Part shown: in pieces, positions 1-7,685 of the stretch | Layout: each line of letters opens with the position of its first letter | Position numbering within the stretch: the stretch's first letter is position 1 | Translations under genes and position numbers: made by a program | Notes under the pieces: model-generated | The model's input: the letters and a program-made list of their open reading frames with translations, nothing else | Told to the model about the DNA's origin: nothing | Database searches by the model: none | Assembly: GCA_002348315.1 (NCBI GenBank) | Contig: DEAW01000115.1 | Coordinates: forward strand, 58,756-81,091 | DNA from: Planctomycetaceae bacterium UBA2972 | GTDB lineage: Bacteria; Planctomycetota; Planctomycetia; Pirellulales; Pirellulaceae | Reading direction: 5' to 3' | Length of the DNA stretch: 22,336 nt

Positions 1-114
1 ACCGCCGCCAAATCCACCACCACCAAACTGGGCGTGAACTGCGGGTGACATAGCCATAACAGTAGCTACGACGATCAACGATAATAACTTGTGAATGCGA
101 TTCGACGTTGACAT
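1..114 (-). CDS. Partial secreted Gly-rich protein (N-terminus only)
   Basis: Only the first 38 codons are in the window; the gene runs off the left edge. The visible part is a classical signal peptide: a short polar/basic start (MSTSNRIHK), a hydrophobic core (residues 10-22) and a likely signal peptidase I site after Val-His-Ala (residue 28). The mature protein opens with Gln-Phe and then a Gly-rich run broken by Phe. A GAGG Shine-Dalgarno-like motif sits about 9 nt before the ATG at 114. Exported proteins with Gly-rich openings are common in planctomycetes, but nothing visible identifies a family or function. The existence of the start is fairly sure; the product is unknown. Confidence 0.7.
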   Translation of the reverse strand, partial: MSTSNRIHKLLSLIVVATVMAMSPAVHAQFGGGGFGGG

Positions 115-458
115 AATCAAATTCCTCGTCTCAGTGCCTGATTAAAGCACTATCTGGATAATGTTTCTCTGTTTCCGTAATCCAAAAGCGGCTTACTGAG
201 AGGTAAGTGCTCCAGAATTGACTGTTACTCGAAAATTCAAGCGCACATACCGTCACTTATCTCATCGAGAACAGGCCTATTCCGATATTAGTTCGGTAAT
301 CTAGAGAAGGCAAGAAAACGAGGATATTTGCCTAAGAAGAGTTGTGTAATTGTACTAACACGCAATCTCGACGGAATGATCGTTACAATCGTTAGCCTTT
401 TACATCGAAATCGCGACAGGCGTGGAGCAGCAATGGTGAGCAAGTTACTATTGTTTGA
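115..458. other. 344-bp intergenic region, leader of the secreted protein
   Basis: This stretch lies between the 3' end of the oxidoreductase gene and the start of the Gly-rich protein, both on the minus strand, so it should hold the promoter and 5' leader of the latter. An inverted repeat AGTGC/GCACT (133-137 and 147-151) lies about 20 nt upstream of the ATG and could form a small hairpin in the leader. No convincing -35/-10 pair, tRNA or other RNA gene is visible. A 70-codon reading frame on the plus strand (328-540) runs antisense into the oxidoreductase gene and has no recognisable features. Confidence 0.4.
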
Positions 459-1562
459 TCAAGCCTGGAGCAAAGTGAGCGGATTCTTACGCTGCTTTAA
501 CGGGATCTCCACCGGGACACTCTGGCGATGCGATTCATAAACACCGGCAATCATCTCAACGGTCGTTCGTGCTTCGTACATATTACATTCAGGCTGCCTG
601 TCTTCTTCGATCGCTGCAATTAAATCGACACAAGCTGCTACATTGCCGGCATGCAGCGACGTATCCTGAGCTTGCTCGGGCTTGCCAATACCACCAGAAG
701 TTACAACTTTCCAGGATTCCCCTGAACGTCCGGGGCTCCAGTTTGGATCTTCCAACACATAAGCCAATGGCCGATAGCCAGTCTTAATATCAAAGATCCC
801 TTTGCTACCAAAAATCTGTAAAGCAAACCTCGCTCCATTACCAGCATCGCGAGTCGACGCAAAGTAGCCGGTGATACCGTTTTGCATTCCATAAGTGGCG
901 TGCAACGAATCTCCCGCCAAAGCACCAATACCTTCATTACCCTGATATACATCCTTTTGCTTTACCGGGTTACCGTTTTGAAATGCCTGAGCGAAACACC
1001 ATTCAGGATCTCCACCGAACAGATGCATCATATTAAAAATATGGCTTCCCAGAACCCAAAGATCTTCACCTCCACCACGTCGATCTTCCTTGCCTCTCCC
1101 GCGGAGCTCCAACACGTCCCCAATATGTCCATCCTCGATCAATTCACGTATGACTCTCAATGTGGGACTGTATCTGGTTTGATGAGCAATGGCTAACTTC
1201 ACCTTATTCTTTTCGCAGGCCACGACCATCTGATCGGCTTCTTCTAAAGTTCGACAAAATGGCTTCTCCATATAGATATGCAGATTTTGATTAGTGGCCT
1301 GAAGCACCATGTCCCGGTGCTGATCCAACCATCGCGGGCAAATCGCCACAATATCTAACTGCTCATTGGCAAGCATCCTACGGTAGTCTGCATAAGCCTT
1401 GGCCGCATTGAGCCGTTTCAAAGCAGATGCTCGGCCAGTCTCATCCGGGTCACTTACCGCTACTACCTGACAACCGGGGACATGAGACCAGACGGTATCA
1501 ATTCCATGGCCGTAGTTACCACGACCGGTATGCCCAATAACGCCAATTCGAAAGTTTGCCAT
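459..1562 (-). CDS. Gfo/Idh/MocA family NAD(P)-dependent oxidoreductase
   Basis: A 367-residue predicted cytoplasmic sugar or inositol-type dehydrogenase. The N-terminal Rossmann fold shows GVIGHTGRGNYG (residues 7-18), followed by VSDPD ending strand 2. The family hallmark EKP (residues 99-101, in YMEKPFCRTLEEAD) carries the Lys that contacts substrate and cofactor. The C-terminal domain has a GGGEDLWVLGSHIFNMMHLF segment (163-182), where the family usually places its catalytic Asp/His. There is no Tat or Sec signal, unlike many planctomycete paralogues. Length is typical (about 350-390). The ATG at 1562 follows a divergent 106-bp intergenic region shared with hemG. Planctomycetes carry many paralogues, so the substrate cannot be named; no catabolic partner is adjacent. 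Confidence 0.9.
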   Translation of the reverse strand: MANFRIGVIGHTGRGNYGHGIDTVWSHVPGCQVVAVSDPDETGRASALKRLNAAKAYADYRRMLANEQLDIVAICPRWLDQHRDMVLQATNQNLHIYMEKPFCRTLEEADQMVVACEKNKVKLAIAHQTRYSPTLRVIRELIEDGHIGDVLELRGRGKEDRRGGGEDLWVLGSHIFNMMHLFGGDPEWCFAQAFQNGNPVKQKDVYQGNEGIGALAGDSLHATYGMQNGITGYFASTRDAGNGARFALQIFGSKGIFDIKTGYRPLAYVLEDPNWSPGRSGESWKVVTSGGIGKPEQAQDTSLHAGNVAACVDLIAAIEEDRQPECNMYEARTTVEMIAGVYESHRQSVPVEIPLKQRKNPLTLLQA

Positions 1563-1593
1563 CTCTATTCACTCTGAAGAATGTTCGCTGAAA

Positions 1594-1608
1594 ACTCCTG
1601 TTAGGAGT
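1594..1608. promoter_or_regulatory. Palindrome in the divergent hemG/oxidoreductase intergenic region
   Basis: A perfect 6-bp inverted repeat, ACTCCT-GTT-AGGAGT, lies in the 106-bp region between two divergent genes. It overlaps the position where the -35 box of the proposed hemG promoter would fall. That placement suits an operator, but the repeat is short and a chance occurrence is possible. Confidence 0.3.
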
Positions 1609-1629
1609 GTAAGTGGTATAGGTTATGAT
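1601..1629 (+). promoter_or_regulatory. Possible hemG promoter
   Basis: TATGAT at 1624-1629 matches five of six positions of the sigma-70 type -10 box and lies 40 bp before the hemG ATG. With 17-bp spacing the -35 hexamer would be TTAGGA (1601-1606), a weak match. Inferred from consensus only. Confidence 0.3.
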
Positions 1630-1668
1630 ACTAATATTCTCCTTCCCTCTGGCACTTTTTCCAACAAC

Positions 1669-3114
1669 ATGACCGCTACCGCAACTCCCAACGCAGCTTC
1701 CAGGACCGACATCGCACAAAACAGTCGGGTGGTAATTATTGGCGCAGGGATTTCAGGACTAGCAACTGCCTACTATCTGCATCAGCAACGGCCGGATTTA
1801 CAACTGTCCTTACTGGAGTCTGCTGATCGCCCGGGAGGCATTCTTCAAACAATTCATCGCAATGGGTTCCTCATTGAACGTGGACCGGATATGTTCATCA
1901 CTCGCGATCCCGAGGCTTTGCAATTATGTGAAGACATCGGTTTCGCGGATCAATTGATTCCAACGAACACTGAAAATCGTGGAGCTTATTTAATCCATCG
2001 GGGCAAACTTCGAAAAATGCCGACCGGATGGACGATGATGACTCCCACAAGCCTCTGGGCAATTGTCACGACACCCTTACTTAGCGTTCCCGGAAAACTG
2101 CGTGTGCTGTGGGAGTTATTTGCTAAGAAGAAACGTACTTCCACCGATGAAAGCCTGGCCGAATTTACAAAGCGGCGATTGGGACAGGAAGCATTTGATC
2201 ATATCATTCAGCCATTAATCGGAGGAATCTACACCGCGGATCCTGAAAAACTCAGTATGAATGCGACTCTTAAATCCTTCGCGGAGATGGAACGCGAAGG
2301 CGGAGGCCTGATTCGGGAAGGTCGGAAACAACTAAAACAACGCCAGGGGGATTCATCCAGTAGTGGGGCCCGCTACGGAATGTTCGTCACGCCTGCCGAT
2401 GGAATGCAAACACTGGCAGAGGCGGTGGCGAGTCAACTACCAGCTCGCTGTATGGAATACGGAGTCACCGTCAACACCGTGACTCCGACCGATGATGGAG
2501 TGCAAATCTCGGTTCAAGGAGAAAAAGACGCTCGGACGTATGACAAAGTTGTCATGGCGACTTCCAGTCAAATTACCGCTCGGTTACTCAGCTCTAGTCT
2601 TCCCGAACTAAGTCAGTCCATCAGTTCTATCCCGCTAGCCGGTGCGAGTGTCGTCTCGATGGGCTACCCTCGCTCCGCGATCGATCACCCCTTAGATGCC
2701 TTCGGAATTGTCAGTCCTATCAAAGAAGGCCGTCCCCTCATCGCAATCAGTATTTCGAGCCAAAAATTTGCTCGCCGAGCGCCTGACGAGCATGTACTCT
2801 TTCGAGTTTTTGTCGGAGGGGCACTGCAACCGGAGCTAATGGACTGGACGGATGATCAACTTATCGAATCCACTCGCCAACAATTAGCCGAGCTACTGGG
2901 AGTTTCCGGAGAGCCGCTATTCACCGAAATATCCCGATGGGAAAACACGATGCCGCAGTATCATGTAGGTCACGTGGAGTTAGTCGATAACATTGAAGAG
3001 CAAGTGGCTGGCATTCCTTGTTTAGAGCTTGCAGGCAATGCTTATCGAGGCGTTGGAATTCCACTCTGTATTCGAAGCGGCAAGACAGCTGCCGAAAAGA
3101 TCATATCCGGTTAA
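1669..3114 (+). CDS. hemG: Protoporphyrinogen/coproporphyrinogen oxidase, FAD-dependent (HemY type)
   Basis: A 481-residue flavoprotein of the HemY/PPOX type, which oxidises protoporphyrinogen IX (or coproporphyrinogen III in the CgoX branch) late in heme synthesis. It is not the E. coli flavodoxin-like HemG. The dinucleotide-binding motif VVIIGAGISGLATAYYL lies at residues 21-37, with an acidic Glu closing the second strand and then RPGG. FLIERGPDMF follows, typical of the family start. The C-terminus carries the FAD-contacting segment AGNAYRGVGIPLCIRSGKTA. About 20 residues precede the Rossmann fold; the ATG at 1669 is the only early start. It is monocistronic by layout: divergent from the oxidoreductase and convergent with the pterin dehydratase, 15 bp away. 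Which porphyrinogen it prefers cannot be read from sequence. Confidence 0.93.
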   Translation: MTATATPNAASRTDIAQNSRVVIIGAGISGLATAYYLHQQRPDLQLSLLESADRPGGILQTIHRNGFLIERGPDMFITRDPEALQLCEDIGFADQLIPTNTENRGAYLIHRGKLRKMPTGWTMMTPTSLWAIVTTPLLSVPGKLRVLWELFAKKKRTSTDESLAEFTKRRLGQEAFDHIIQPLIGGIYTADPEKLSMNATLKSFAEMEREGGGLIREGRKQLKQRQGDSSSSGARYGMFVTPADGMQTLAEAVASQLPARCMEYGVTVNTVTPTDDGVQISVQGEKDARTYDKVVMATSSQITARLLSSSLPELSQSISSIPLAGASVVSMGYPRSAIDHPLDAFGIVSPIKEGRPLIAISISSQKFARRAPDEHVLFRVFVGGALQPELMDWTDDQLIESTRQQLAELLGVSGEPLFTEISRWENTMPQYHVGHVELVDNIEEQVAGIPCLELAGNAYRGVGIPLCIRSGKTAAEKIISG

Positions 3115-3129
3115 GTCTATGGATGGGAT

Positions 3130-3483
3130 TTATTCCCAACCCAACTCGTCGATCTTAGCAGCCAGGATGAAGTCATTTTCGCTAAGTCCCCCAATAGCAT
3201 GTGTCCAGATTTCGATGGTCACATTGCGATAGCCTTCCAGATGAAGGTCGGGATGATGGTTCTCGGCTTCTGCTAATTCTGCCACGAGATGAAAGAATTG
3301 CATGGCAGCCCTGAAATTCGGTGCCTGCCAGTCCCGGCGAATCCGCTGGCCTTCCCCGGAAATACGCCACTCGGGATGATTCTCAATTTGGCGTTCTGCT
3401 TCAGCCAGCGAGTACTTTGGTATCCCGCCTTCGCAGGGCACACATCGTTTTTTGACGAGATCACAAGCTTCCTGAGTTTGCAT
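3130..3483 (-). CDS. 4a-hydroxytetrahydrobiopterin dehydratase (PCD/DCoH family)
   Basis: A 117-residue pterin-4a-carbinolamine dehydratase, which regenerates quinonoid dihydropterin after aromatic amino-acid hydroxylation (PhhB role). The core signature is complete: FFHLVAELAEAENHHPDL, then the Tyr-Asn-Val-Thr-Ile strand, then the WTHAIGGLSENDF segment. The paired His and the later His are the family's catalytic residues. The N-terminal CVPCEGGIPKYS is also normal for bacterial members. It is the last gene of the minus-strand block; its AAGG ribosome-binding site overlaps the stop codon of the TPR gene, and only 9 bp separate the genes, so cotranslation is likely. No phenylalanine hydroxylase is nearby. 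Some PCD-like proteins outside phhA operons have been linked to molybdopterin metabolism, so the pterin substrate is open. Confidence 0.92.
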   Translation of the reverse strand: MQTQEACDLVKKRCVPCEGGIPKYSLAEAERQIENHPEWRISGEGQRIRRDWQAPNFRAAMQFFHLVAELAEAENHHPDLHLEGYRNVTIEIWTHAIGGLSENDFILAAKIDELGWE

Positions 3484-3492
3484 GCTGAGCCT

Positions 3493-5112
3493 TTAGATCG
3501 TCTTCAACTTAGAACGGTCTATTTGCGGTTGCCCTTCCCGTTCCTTCGCTTTGTTTTCTCTCCAGGGCTTTTTGTTCTTATAGGACTCTAATTCTTTTTC
3601 CAAGTGTTCCTGGATGTCATCACGCCCAATTTCAACCGCTTTTTTCGCCCATTGTTTCGCTTTATCGAAGTCCCCGACTTCGGCATAAGCCGCAGCTAAA
3701 GTACTGAGAATGTGAGGCTTCTGATAATCCGATACTTCACAAGCTTTCAAAGCCAATTCAACGGCCTTTTTGCCATCACGCACTTCGTCGTTATCTGAAG
3801 TGGCTAAGGTCCAGGCCCAATTATTCAGCAGGTTATCCTGTTTCTGATTATGCTTAAACGCTTCTTCATAATCAGAAATCGCCTTGGCATGTTCTCCCAT
3901 ATTGAGATAAATATCAGCACGGGAATAATACCCCTGCCAACCCTGTTTATCTCGTTCGATCACAATGTTGACGTGTTTGATCGCACTTTCAAATTCTTCA
4001 GCCATAGAAAAATCAAGCGCTGTTCTTAATCGCATTTCATTATCGGCTGGCAGAAACTGTAGAATCGCTTCGAGTAATTTGGCGGCTCGGTAGTAATCCT
4101 CCTGTTGTTCCAGCACTCCTGCTCGTAGCAGATACAACTGCGGTGAACCTGGATTAATCTCCTGAATGGCATCCAGATCTTTGTTGGCATCATCGAGGCG
4201 ATCTTCAGCCAGAGCTATATTAGCTCGTAACATTAATGCTCCAACACTCTTGGGGTTAATCTCGATCGCTTTATCAAGATCCTGTTTACCTTCCTGAATC
4301 TTATTCTGCATTAAGTAGATTCGGGCTCGCAACTCATACCCGGCCGAAGCATCCGGTTGCTTTTCGACCGCCTGATCAGCGATTTCCTGAGCTTTTTCGA
4401 AATTCCCCTGTCTGGCGAGTGCATCTGCCAGGGCCGACATGGCCAGCACATCATCCCCGTCGATTTCTAACACACGTTGCAGATCTGCAGCCGCCTTTTC
4501 GAAGTCATTGATTTGAGTATAGACCGTAGCCCGGGCTGTCAACGCACTCGAATTCTCGCCATCGAGTTTGATGGCTTCACTCAGATCCGCAATTTGTTGA
4601 TCCGTATCGCTGCGAAGTGCAGCACGAGCCATCAAAGCATTGACTTTCTGTTCGGCATCTTCATAAAGAGTGACCGCCTTGGTCGCTGATTCAATTCCAT
4701 CCTTACGTGTCCCACCGGGAAGGGCATGCAGCTTGGCAATTAGCAGGTGGGCATCGGCAAATTCATCATTTAAATTTGTCAACCGTGTGAGATCACCAAG
4801 TGCTAAACGTCGCATTTCTGCCCATTGCTGTGGTGGTCGACCGGACAGCAACGGATTGGACAATTGTTCAGCCCGTTGATACAGCGTCGAGGTGATTAGT
4901 TGCACGGCAAACTCTTTACCATCTTCATCTAATCCCAGCTCAATGGCTTTTTCTGCCAGTTCAACGACACCTTCCAATTGCTGGAAGTTACGGGCATTCA
5001 ATTTGGCTTCCGTGGCCTGATCAAGAAACTTCTGACCTTCTTCTGCTGCGTTACTCCAACAGGTTGTCAGCATGACAACAACGACGCTCAATACTACCTG
5101 GGCGAATTTCAT
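3493..5112 (-). CDS. Secreted tetratricopeptide-repeat protein
   Basis: A 539-residue exported TPR protein. The start is set at the ATG at 5112: it opens with a signal peptide (MKFAQVVLSVVVVMLTTCWS, likely cut after Asn-Ala-Ala) and has an AAGGAA ribosome-binding site; the longer open frame would overlap the upstream dehydrogenase gene by 200 bp. TPR-type helical pairs run from about residue 155 to 495, with repeated Ala at position 8 and Ala-Ile-Asp/Glu-Pro endings (for example DKAIEINPKSVGALMLRANI). The NNWAWTLATSDND block near 429 followed by LSTLAAAYAEVGDFDKA is a form often seen in planctomycete TPR proteins. The last 35 residues are highly charged. It should act as a periplasmic scaffold; no partner can be named. 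It lies 34 bp after the semialdehyde dehydrogenase gene and 9 bp before the pterin dehydratase gene. Confidence 0.88.
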   Translation of the reverse strand: MKFAQVVLSVVVVMLTTCWSNAAEEGQKFLDQATEAKLNARNFQQLEGVVELAEKAIELGLDEDGKEFAVQLITSTLYQRAEQLSNPLLSGRPPQQWAEMRRLALGDLTRLTNLNDEFADAHLLIAKLHALPGGTRKDGIESATKAVTLYEDAEQKVNALMARAALRSDTDQQIADLSEAIKLDGENSSALTARATVYTQINDFEKAAADLQRVLEIDGDDVLAMSALADALARQGNFEKAQEIADQAVEKQPDASAGYELRARIYLMQNKIQEGKQDLDKAIEINPKSVGALMLRANIALAEDRLDDANKDLDAIQEINPGSPQLYLLRAGVLEQQEDYYRAAKLLEAILQFLPADNEMRLRTALDFSMAEEFESAIKHVNIVIERDKQGWQGYYSRADIYLNMGEHAKAISDYEEAFKHNQKQDNLLNNWAWTLATSDNDEVRDGKKAVELALKACEVSDYQKPHILSTLAAAYAEVGDFDKAKQWAKKAVEIGRDDIQEHLEKELESYKNKKPWRENKAKEREGQPQIDRSKLKTI

Positions 5113-5146
5113 TAATCTGGTTCCTTCAATTGAATCGTTAAGCAGC

Positions 5147-6721
5147 TTAGCTGATGTTGGCCTGGGTCCATGCACCATCAACACTTCTCCAAACAGTTCC
5201 GTTAGGGCTGGCATCCTGTAAAACGCCAGGTAATCGATGTGAACGTACATTATCGTAACACTGAAGCATACCAAATCGCAAAAGTGCTCCGGGAATTCCC
5301 ACTGCGGTGAACGCTGGATGACCGGTTGCCGGGAAAGGCCCGCCATGGTTCATCGCTGCAGACACTGCAACCCCTGTCGGCATTTTATCGTTGAGAAGTC
5401 GACCCACTTTGACTCGCATTTCTCCACCAATCTGATCGTAGGCCTCGTCGTCAGCCCCTTCAGAGCTTGAATAAATACAACCGGTTAGATTCCCTTCTAA
5501 TGAAGCAACGACTTGCACAAGTTGGTCGACGGTGTCGGCTACAAGTAATAGGGAGCTGTTACCAAACGCTTCGGTTTGCATGACTTCTGGATCTGCCAAA
5601 AATTGTTCCGCTGTGACTTTTAACAGTGTATTGGCATAACAAAACCGCCCATCATCTGCTGCGGTATTACCCACAAGTAATTCTGCCCCCGCATCGACTA
5701 AGACTTGCAAATTGGTCGCCAGACTCTTTTCGACGCCTTCTGATAACAACGTACCCACTGGAGCTGCAGCGAATTTATCCGTTATTGCCTTGATAAATGT
5801 CTCTGTAGATTCACCAGCTAGCAGCATCACCAGGCCGGGATTTGTACAAAACTGACCGGTTCCCATCAAACAGCTACCGGTAAATTCCTCGGCAATCTCT
5901 TCACCACGTTCTGATAACGCTCCTGGAAGAATCGCGACCGGGTTAACACTGGATAGTTCCAGATAGATCGGCTTACCAGCCAGATCGGCGGCCTGTTTTA
6001 ATTTCAATCCGGCGTGGCGACTGCCTGTATAACCGGTTGCTCCGACGCGAATGTCCGACACTAGTCTTTCACCGTCTGCATGACTGGTACGATAAATGAG
6101 CTGCACCATACCTGCAGGCATGCCAGTAGCTTCCGCTGCGCGTTGCGCACATTCTGCAAACAACTTGGTCGTCCCTGGATGGGATGAATTAGCCTTAGCG
6201 ATCACGGGATTTCCTGCGGCAATGGCTGCTGCAAAATCACCGCCGGAGGCACTACCAAATGCTAACGGAAAATTGTTTGGTCCAAAGACGCAGACTGGCC
6301 CAATCGCTCCATACACGCTACGTATTCCGGTAGCGGTATCGATCGTCGGTAAGGCCCAACTTCCATCACGTGCAGCTGCGGCAGCCTGACGAAGTTGGTT
6401 CGTGGTTCGCGGCAATTCCCCTCCGGCAAGCCGGGTTTCTTTAGGGTACGCGGTTTCCGCATGTGCCAGGTCTACAATCGCGTCTGCATTCGCTTCAATC
6501 TGCTCAGCATAGGCTTCTAAAAACGTAGCGATTTGCTCTCCGGACACCTGACGTAAAGCAACTGCTGCTGCTGCCGCTGCATCTAAGGCTTCGTTGCAAT
6601 CTTCCCAGGTACTTACGGGAAACTCTGCAGCAAGGACCTCGCGGGTTGCGGGATTCGCTGCCTGAAAGGAGGAGGAAGCATTGGCTTCACGCCATTGTCC
6701 TGCGATTAAAACATTTTCCAT
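5147..6721 (-). CDS. Alpha-ketoglutarate semialdehyde dehydrogenase (NAD(P)+ aldehyde dehydrogenase)
   Basis: A 524-residue aldehyde dehydrogenase of the 2,5-dioxovalerate (ketoglutarate semialdehyde) dehydrogenase type, EC 1.2.1.26. It oxidises alpha-ketoglutarate semialdehyde to alpha-ketoglutarate. Catalytic residues are intact: Cys292 in GTGQFCTNPG, Glu255 in YLELSS, the Asn149 region FGPNNFPLAF, and Lys176 in VIAKANSSHPGT. The pattern FGPNNFPLAFGSASGGDFAAA and the C-terminal NHGGPFPATGHPAFTAVG (a short acceptor loop, with arginine-rich end) set this subgroup apart from betaine or succinate-semialdehyde dehydrogenases. Length fits (about 520-525). It lies 68 bp after the FAH-type dehydratase gene, which would supply its substrate; the pair resembles Caulobacter XylX/XylA. 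The same enzyme also serves hydroxyproline and glucarate breakdown, so the pathway is an inference. Confidence 0.9.
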   Translation of the reverse strand: MENVLIAGQWREANASSSFQAANPATREVLAAEFPVSTWEDCNEALDAAAAAAVALRQVSGEQIATFLEAYAEQIEANADAIVDLAHAETAYPKETRLAGGELPRTTNQLRQAAAAARDGSWALPTIDTATGIRSVYGAIGPVCVFGPNNFPLAFGSASGGDFAAAIAAGNPVIAKANSSHPGTTKLFAECAQRAAEATGMPAGMVQLIYRTSHADGERLVSDIRVGATGYTGSRHAGLKLKQAADLAGKPIYLELSSVNPVAILPGALSERGEEIAEEFTGSCLMGTGQFCTNPGLVMLLAGESTETFIKAITDKFAAAPVGTLLSEGVEKSLATNLQVLVDAGAELLVGNTAADDGRFCYANTLLKVTAEQFLADPEVMQTEAFGNSSLLLVADTVDQLVQVVASLEGNLTGCIYSSSEGADDEAYDQIGGEMRVKVGRLLNDKMPTGVAVSAAMNHGGPFPATGHPAFTAVGIPGALLRFGMLQCYDNVRSHRLPGVLQDASPNGTVWRSVDGAWTQANIS

Positions 6722-6789
6722 ATCTAAAGTTCTTTCGTCAGTGTATGTAGATTTTCCAGGTGCCGATCAGCACCGCTATCGGAGGGCGA

Positions 6790-7644
6790 TTAACCTTGAA
6801 CTACCGGATTCGTCAGCGTACCAATACCGCAAATGCTGATATGTACAACATCGCCTGCATTGAGCGTAAAGTCGCTATCGGGAACAATTCCTGTACCGGT
6901 CATCAAAAAGACGCCGTTTGGAAATTCCTGTTCACGACACAGATATTCAATCAAATCTTCAAAAGTCCGGTGCATTTCACTCACTCCGGAATTCCCTTCA
7001 AAGACAATCTGGCCCCCTCGTTCAATTTCTAATTTGATACCTGTATCTTCCCGGGCGGGCATACTTTCGAGCAAGGTAATACAAGGGCCTAAGCCGGCAC
7101 ATTGGCGATACACTTTTGCCTGTGGAAGATAGAGTGGATTCTCTCCTTCAATATCCCGGCTGCTCATATCATTACCAATGGTAAAACCAACCAGTTTGTT
7201 TTTACTGGAAACAACACAAGTGATTTCCGGCTCGGGAACATTCCAGGTCGCATCGTAGCGAATACGTACTGGCTGCCCCGGACCCGATACTCTATGAGGA
7301 GTCGCTTTCAAAAACAATTCGGGGCGATCAGCATCGTAAACCAGGTCGTAACAGGATGCACTTGTTTCGGATTCTTCCATCCGTGCTGTTTGACTTCGTT
7401 TATAGGTCACTCCGGCAGCCCAGACTTCCTGTTGGTCGATCGGAGCTAAAAGGGTGACATCGGCAAGCGTTATTTGCTGATCAGAAACCAGAGAAGCTGC
7501 TGCTGCTGCCGGGTTTTCCGCTTCAATAATGTCGGACAATGAAGCATAAGCTGAACCATCCAGTGATAACGGTCGAACAACTTCTCCATCTATTTGAGCA
7601 ACGATTACGTCGCCGGAGGCGGTTTGGCATTTAGCAAGTTTCAT
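6790..7644 (-). CDS. FAH-family 2-keto-3-deoxypentonate dehydratase (KdaD/XylX-like)
   Basis: A 284-residue fumarylacetoacetate-hydrolase-fold protein. It resembles the sugar-acid dehydratases of this fold (Sulfolobus KdaD, Caulobacter XylX) that turn 2-keto-3-deoxy-D-arabinonate or -xylonate into alpha-ketoglutarate semialdehyde. Supporting features are the VWAAGVTYKRSQTARMEES block (74-92), KATPHRVSGPGQPVRIR (113-129), the metal-binding acidic pair in PEPE (Glu138, Glu140) with Asp159 in IGNDMSSRDIEGENP, and YLPQAKVY with Lys177. The N-terminal 65 residues form a small cap domain. The ATG at 7644 has a clear GGAGAG ribosome-binding site. It lies between the dipeptidase and semialdehyde dehydrogenase genes, which supports the assignment. 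A hydrolase or decarboxylase acting on another beta-keto acid remains possible. Confidence 0.85.
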   Translation of the reverse strand: MKLAKCQTASGDVIVAQIDGEVVRPLSLDGSAYASLSDIIEAENPAAAAASLVSDQQITLADVTLLAPIDQQEVWAAGVTYKRSQTARMEESETSASCYDLVYDADRPELFLKATPHRVSGPGQPVRIRYDATWNVPEPEITCVVSSKNKLVGFTIGNDMSSRDIEGENPLYLPQAKVYRQCAGLGPCITLLESMPAREDTGIKLEIERGGQIVFEGNSGVSEMHRTFEDLIEYLCREQEFPNGVFLMTGTGIVPDSDFTLNAGDVVHISICGIGTLTNPVVQG

Positions 7645-7685
7645 TTTTTACTCTCCAAAAATCCTTTATTGGATTATGTGTCTGA

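Noticed and set aside
328..540. Plus-strand open frame of 70 codons near the left end
   Set aside because: It starts with TTG, runs antisense into the 3' end of the oxidoreductase gene and shows no recognisable motif or ribosome-binding site.
5113..5346. 78-codon N-terminal extension of the TPR protein
   Set aside because: It overlaps the dehydrogenase gene in another frame by 200 bp, and the internal ATG at 5112 gives a signal peptide with a good ribosome-binding site.
6722..6789. Possible small RNA or attenuator between the dehydratase and dehydrogenase genes
   Set aside because: No clear stem-loop with a U-tract and the gap is only 68 bp.
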